From: Oscillospiraceae bacterium
GTDB lineage: Bacteria > Bacillota > Clostridia > Oscillospirales > Oscillospiraceae
NCBI GenBank assembly: GCA_031266955.1
Contig: JAISAA010000263.1
Location: 1-44,151, forward strand
DNA length: 44,151 bases
Direction: 5' to 3'
Below the pieces are notes generated by a model. It searched no databases, was not told where the DNA came from, and saw only the letters and a list, made by a program, of their open reading frames with translations. The position numbers were made by a program, and so were the translations under genes. This document shows positions 41,226 through 44,151 of this stretch, in pieces; position 1 is the stretch's first letter; each line of letters begins with the position of its first letter.

Positions 41226-41435
41226 AAAAATACCCCCTGAATATTATTTTTCGGCGAGACCGGGCGAACGCGCCGTCCCGCGCGGCCCCGCCGTCATACT
41301 TTATGTACAAACCACAAGCCGTATGTGCGCCGCGAAAAAAGTGAAATTGATTTCGAGCAATTCCGAGGAAACGGGCGTAATCTTGCGAAAACGAGCGATT
41401 TTACCCTTCAGCTTAATAAAATTCGGAAAAAACTG

Positions 41436-41464
41436 TTGACAGGGGGCTCTCGCTGTGTTATAAA
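41436..41464 (+). promoter_or_regulatory. promoter of the rplM-rpsI operon
   Basis: TTGACA (41436-41441) and TATAAA (41459-41464) are separated by 17 bp, giving a leader of about 70 bases. Confidence 0.8.
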
Positions 41465-41470
41465 TGCAGA

Positions 41471-41543
41471 GCACATTTCAGGATCGGCATAAGCGCGGGT
41501 CCTCAACACCAATGTTTTTAATATCAATAAGGAGAGTAAGAAA
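41471..41543 (+). promoter_or_regulatory. rplM 5' leader, possible L13-leader-type element
   Basis: The leader contains one moderate hairpin (AGGATC 41480-41485 with GGTCCT 41498-41503, one G-T pair). L13 leader RNAs that regulate this operon are known in Firmicutes, but I cannot confirm the consensus here. The ribosome site AAGGAGAG is near 41530. Confidence 0.3.
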
Positions 41544-41975
41544 ATGTCAACCACACTTGCCAAACGGGAGACAGTCTCCCGCAAATGGTATGTCCTTGAC
41601 GCAAAGGGACGTCCGCTCGGACGCGTTGCGGCGCAAGCCGCCGTCATCCTGCGCGGCAAGCATAAGCCGGACTTTACGCCCAATGTGGACTGCGGCGATT
41701 TCGTCATTATAGTCAACGCCGCCGAGGCGGTGCTCACGGGAGACAAGCTCCGCCAGAAGTATTACCGCCGCCACAGCGGCTGGGTCGGCGGGCTGAAGGA
41801 AGTGCAATACAAAAAGCTGATGGAGACGCGCCCCGAGCTGGCGATGCGGCTTGCCGTCACCGGAATGCTTGCGAAGAATTCGATAGGCAGAGAGTCCGCG
41901 CGGCGTTTGCGCGTGTTCAAGGACTCAGAGCATATTCACGCGGCGCAAAAGCCCACCGCATGGAATATGGATTAA
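41544..41975 (+). CDS. rplM: ribosomal protein L13 (uL13)
   Basis: 143 residues, normal length. It opens with TLAKRETVSRKWYVLDAKG, followed by PLGRVAAQAAVILRGKHKPDFTPNVD, the diagnostic L13 segments. GMLAKNSIGRESARRLRVF and the closing HIHAAQKPTAWNMD also match. L13 is an early assembly protein of the 50S subunit and binds 23S rRNA. The ribosome site is AAGGAGAG. It starts an operon with rpsI, 36 bp downstream, as in almost all bacteria. Confidence 0.98.
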   Translation: MSTTLAKRETVSRKWYVLDAKGRPLGRVAAQAAVILRGKHKPDFTPNVDCGDFVIIVNAAEAVLTGDKLRQKYYRRHSGWVGGLKEVQYKKLMETRPELAMRLAVTGMLAKNSIGRESARRLRVFKDSEHIHAAQKPTAWNMD

Positions 41976-42011
41976 ACCAAAACGCGGAATAAAGGGAGGA
42001 CCTGAATAAAA

Positions 42012-42416
42012 ATGTATACAAGCAAAAAGCCTTATCTTTACGGCACGGGACGGCGCAAATCTTCCGTCGCTCGGGTACATCTGTTCCCCGGCGGGAACGG
42101 CGTCATCAAAATCAACGGACGCGATATCGACGATTATTTCGGGCTTGAGACGTTAAAGCTGCTCGTGCGGCAGCCGTTTGCCGTGACAGGCACGTCCGGC
42201 GGATACGATATCGAGGCTACCGTGTCAGGCGGCGGCGTTACGGGTCAGGCGGGCGCTATCCGGCACGGCGTGGCGCGCGCGCTCCTGCTTGTCGATGACA
42301 CGTTCAGGACGTCCCTGAAGGCGGCGGGGCTTCTGACCCGTGACCCGAGAATGAAGGAGCGTAAAAAATACGGGCTCAAGGCTGCTCGCCGGGCCCCGCA
42401 ATTCTCAAAACGCTGA
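42012..42416 (+). CDS. rpsI: ribosomal protein S9 (uS9)
   Basis: 134 residues, normal length. Diagnostic segments are YGTGRRKSSVARVHLFPGG, IKINGRDIDDYF, GGVTGQAGAIRHGVARALL and the C-terminal ERKKYGLKAARRAPQFSKR, whose basic tail reaches the P-site tRNA in the 30S subunit. A GGGAGGA ribosome site precedes it. A terminator follows about 40 bp after the stop. Confidence 0.98.
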   Translation: MYTSKKPYLYGTGRRKSSVARVHLFPGGNGVIKINGRDIDDYFGLETLKLLVRQPFAVTGTSGGYDIEATVSGGGVTGQAGAIRHGVARALLLVDDTFRTSLKAAGLLTRDPRMKERKKYGLKAARRAPQFSKR

Positions 42417-42457
42417 AAGGGCTTGCGCATCGCTTTGGGGATGTTTGGAAAACGGAG

Positions 42458-42491
42458 AACGCTCTCCGTCCGAAAGGGCGGGGGGCGTTTT
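42458..42491 (+). terminator. terminator of the rplM-rpsI operon
   Basis: A 14-bp stem (42458-42471 with 42476-42489, four G-T pairs) with a GAAA tetraloop ends in TTTT (42488-42491). Confidence 0.85.
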
Positions 42492-42507
42492 GATAATTGC
42501 ATAAAAC

Positions 42508-42525
42508 GTGCCGGCTGGCCGGCAC
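42508..42525. repeat. short hairpin between rpsI and the thymidylate synthase-like gene
   Basis: GTGCCGG (42508-42514) and CCGGCAC (42519-42525) form a perfect 7-bp stem around CTGG. No T run follows, so it is not a clear terminator; it lies at the start of the G-rich repeat region. Confidence 0.45.
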
Positions 42526-42530
42526 AGTGC

Positions 42531-42640
42531 GGGGGACGGTGGGACGGGGGTTTTTGCCGTGCGCGGCGTGGACGGGGGACGAGGGACGGAGGACGGGGGG
42601 GATTTGCCGTGCGCGGCGTAGGACGGGGGTTTGGAGGCGG
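42531..42640. repeat. G-rich heptamer and 50-bp-period direct repeats
   Basis: Four exact-length heptamers of the form GGACGRN run from 42570 to 42597. They sit between two copies of TTTGCCGTGCGCGGCGT (42553-42569 and 42603-42619) exactly 50 bp apart. GACGGGGGTTT also occurs twice. No gene is seen in this stretch. Confidence 0.8.
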
Positions 42641-43381
42641 CTAAGTTCCGTTGCGTAGTTTTTGTACGGCTTCGGCGATTTCGGGTTTGGCTTCGGACAT
42701 TAGCTCATCCCAGTTGCCGGCGTAGTGGTAGGTCGTTTCGGCGCCTGAGCGTATGCGGTTTATGTAGCCTGCGAACAGCTCGTAATCGCGCGCGTATACG
42801 TGGAAGCTGTTGGCGCGGTGGGTGTAGGAGCCGACCGGGACGCCGAGCTCGCACGCTATGCGCTGCTGCAGCATAATAAGCGCGAACGCGTTCATAAACG
42901 TCGCCTTCGCCGCGTCGTTCGAGCGGAATAGAGACTTGCAGTGCAAAGCCCCGCCGCGTATAAAATACTGCAAGGATTGCAGGCAGGCGGGGGAGCCGGA
43001 TTCCATATCATGCTTGTCGCGCGTCGATATCACCGCGCGGCGGGAATCGGGATTGCGGCGCAGCTCGCTGACGATCCACGGCAGCTGTCCCTCCATTCTG
43101 GCGTGGTACGTATACTCCCAATTGCCGCGCCCGACCTCAAAATCGAGTATGCCGTCAAGCATTTCCTGACGGTACTGCTCAAGCGAGCGCGGGTCGCCTA
43201 TAAAAAGCCGCGAAATAAGCGGCTCCGCGAGAGCGTCGGCGACGGTAAAGGTCATCGACGCTTCCTTTTGCTCTGTGTTATAATCCGGGCAGGGGACTGC
43301 GTCGTGGTCGTCCCACAGCGCCGCGAGCGCGTTGTGATACGCCTCCGGGAGAGTTTCGCCGCGAACAAAAAGCTCAAACAT
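42641..43381 (-). CDS. thymidylate synthase-superfamily protein (divergent)
   Basis: 246 residues; GGAGGT lies 8 bases before the ATG. Hallmarks of the thymidylate synthase fold are in order: NPDSRRAVIS (110-119, phosphate-binding arginines), SGSPACLQSLQYF (128-140) with candidate nucleophile Cys133, CKSLFRSNDAAKATFMNAF (148-166) with Asp156 and Asn164, and NSFHVYARDY (191-200). The Asn at the nucleotide-base position is the residue that dUMP-using enzymes have, where dCMP hydroxymethylases have Asp. It is shorter than ThyA (usually 264 residues or more) and ThyA's usual PC dipeptide reads AC. It could make dTMP, or modify a pyrimidine nucleotide in another pathway. No DHFR gene is adjacent. 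It has its own promoter and is transcribed toward rpsI. Confidence 0.8.
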   Translation of the reverse strand: MFELFVRGETLPEAYHNALAALWDDHDAVPCPDYNTEQKEASMTFTVADALAEPLISRLFIGDPRSLEQYRQEMLDGILDFEVGRGNWEYTYHARMEGQLPWIVSELRRNPDSRRAVISTRDKHDMESGSPACLQSLQYFIRGGALHCKSLFRSNDAAKATFMNAFALIMLQQRIACELGVPVGSYTHRANSFHVYARDYELFAGYINRIRSGAETTYHYAGNWDELMSEAKPEIAEAVQKLRNGT

Positions 43382-43410
43382 ACAATATGACCTCCGCTGT
43401 TGTTGGAAGC

Positions 43411-43439
43411 ATTATATACGAGCGGCGCGGTGACGTCAA
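43411..43439 (-). promoter_or_regulatory. promoter of the thymidylate synthase-like gene
   Basis: On the minus strand TTGACG (43439-43434) and TATAAT (43416-43411) are separated by 17 bp, 30 bases upstream of the start codon. Confidence 0.75.
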
Positions 43440-43510
43440 GTGTCGCCGCGCGCACATTGCGGGCATTATTTCTAACGCTGTTATTGTGCCTGCGCGGTGA
43501 GCGGTTGCCC

Positions 43511-43602
43511 CGTCCCGTAGGGGCCGACGTCCTCGGCGGCCCGCCGTTCTCCGTCCACCGTCTACCGTCTACCGTCCCGTAGGGGCGAACTGCGTTCGCC
43601 CG
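43511..43602. repeat. REP-like pair flanking a heptamer tract
   Basis: CGTCCCGTAGGGGC occurs at 43511-43524 and 43573-43586. Each copy runs into a different hairpin (GCCGA with TCGGC; GGGCGAA with TTCGCCC). Between them are heptamers of the form CCGTCYA (43551-43578). No gene is seen. Confidence 0.75.
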
Positions 43603-43628
43603 ATTTCCCTGTGGTGTAGGCCTTTTTT

Positions 43629-43706
43629 CGCCTGCGCGGCGGGCGCCCCATTTCTTTGCCGAAAGAAATGGGGGAAAGAACGGCAAAAGGGGGTCTCCCC
43701 CTTTTG
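43629..43706 (+). repeat. hairpin repeat element, left copy
   Basis: It starts with CGCCTGCGCGGCGGGCG (43629-43645), which recurs inverted at 44135-44151. Then come hairpin A, a 12-bp stem (43646-43657 with 43662-43673), the linker AAAGAACG, and hairpin B, a perfect 10-bp stem (43684-43693 with 43697-43706). The layout matches the right copy in reverse orientation. No protein-coding gene is seen between 43440 and 44151. Confidence 0.8.
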
Positions 43707-43863
43707 AAACCCCAAAATCGCGGGGGCTTACGGGGGTTGTTTGCGGTTGATGGGTGCGGCGCTGTCATTTTGGGACGGTATCGAAATTTGTATTGCTGTG
43801 GCACTCTGTATCAACACGCGAAGCGGCTCGTTTCGCTGCCGCCCTGCTGTGCGAACGGGAAGA

Positions 43864-43970
43864 ACAACCCCCGCCCCTGCGGGGCACCCCCTTCTGAGAA
43901 GGGGGCATTTTCAGGAGGCATCTCAAGTCCCCTTCCGAGAAGGGGGTGGCGCGCAGCGCCGGGGGTTGTA
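43864..43970. repeat. inner inverted repeat pair
   Basis: One copy (43864-43907) reads ACAACCCCCG, a short hairpin GCCCC/GGGGC, then CCCCCTTC/GAAGGGGG. The second copy (43926-43970) is the reverse complement with the first hairpin changed to GGCGC/GCGCC, so its pairing is kept while the bases differ. This resembles the small dispersed repeats common in Oscillospirales genomes, which is from memory. Confidence 0.75.
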
Positions 43971-43976
43971 TCCCGC

Positions 43977-44001
43977 GTCCATCGTCCATCGTCCATCGTC
44001 C
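43977..44001. repeat. heptamer tandem repeat
   Basis: GTCCATC is repeated three times plus four bases. On the minus strand it reads GGACGAT, matching the heptamer class of the other non-coding tracts. Confidence 0.85.
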
Positions 44002-44060
44002 CGGGGGAAATCCAAAGGGGGGCGCGCCGCCCCTCTTTGTGTCGCTTTAAGGTGAGGGGT

Positions 44061-44151
44061 CCAGGGGAGAGGGAAATCGAAATCCCTCTCCCTTGGTCGT
44101 TCTTTCGCCCCTTTCTTTCGATAAAGAAAGGGGACGCCCGCCGCGCAGGCG
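44061..44151 (-). repeat. hairpin repeat element, right inverted copy (runs off the window)
   Basis: Read on the minus strand it has the same order as the left copy: the exact 17-base end (44151-44135), hairpin A (44108-44118 with 44123-44133, 11 bp), CGAAAGAACG, and hairpin B, a 14-bp stem with one G-T pair (44061-44074 with 44083-44096). Hairpin B has a different sequence from the left copy but the same shape. Confidence 0.75.

Noticed and set aside
40419..41240. A 273-codon plus-strand frame spanning the end of the giant gene and the deacetylase
   Set aside because: It runs through the strong terminator at 40593-40630 and is antisense to the deacetylase; composition is Arg-rich.
43977..44001. 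CRISPR-like repeats
   Set aside because: The units are 7 bp tandem repeats with no spacers, and no cas gene is present.

Overview
This window looks like a chromosomal segment of a fairly GC-rich, low-GC-phylum (Firmicutes/Clostridia) bacterium, most plausibly an uncultured gut-type member of the Oscillospirales or Christensenellales. The signs are strong Shine-Dalgarno sites, clean TTGACA/TATAAT promoters, an rplM-rpsI operon, a corrinoid-methyltransferase-like URO-D protein, a TIGR03960-type B12-binding radical SAM gene, DUF4143 ATPases and a sortase-type cell-wall anchor. The taxonomic call is an inference; no rRNA or tRNA gene is present.

Layout. 1-1745 (minus): a lipoprotein of the polysaccharide deacetylase fold followed 27 bp later by the start of a radical SAM gene cut by the window edge. 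1869-2954 (plus): a URO-D/corrinoid methyltransferase-like protein, divergent from the previous pair, with overlapping -35 boxes. 3035-3934 (minus): a lipoprotein with a C39-like cysteine peptidase fold, sharing a bidirectional terminator with the URO-D gene. 4145-6700: two convergent DUF4143 AAA ATPases. 6701-7052: divergent promoters and a strongly structured leader. 7053-40587 (plus): an apparent two-gene operon made of a membrane-anchored family 5 solute-binding protein and an uninterrupted 31.8 kb gene for a 10,594-residue sortase-anchored surface protein, closed by a near-perfect terminator. 40629-41225 (minus): a PdaB-like deacetylase that lacks its C-terminal part exactly where the giant gene ends. 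41436-42491: promoter, rplM, rpsI and terminator. 42641-43381 (minus): a divergent thymidylate synthase-superfamily protein. 42531-42640 and 43382-44151: non-coding DNA packed with heptamer tandem repeats and nested inverted hairpin repeats.

The centrepiece is the giant surface protein. From N to C it has a signal peptide, an E/Q/P-rich stretch, at least twelve diverged modules of about 245-325 residues with a recognisable core motif (GRGFxAExLTLTxEFLR-like) that I cannot assign to a known family, a long half built of DUF11-like segments, about five SdrD B-like segments with calcium-loop motifs, a DUF11-like domain, a proline-rich wall-spanning region, and an MPGTG sorting signal with membrane segment and basic tail. 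Its co-transcription with an orphan, transmembrane-anchored substrate-binding protein, with no transporter permease or ATPase nearby, suggests a cell-surface unit for adhesion and ligand capture or sensing. That functional link is inference from gene order.
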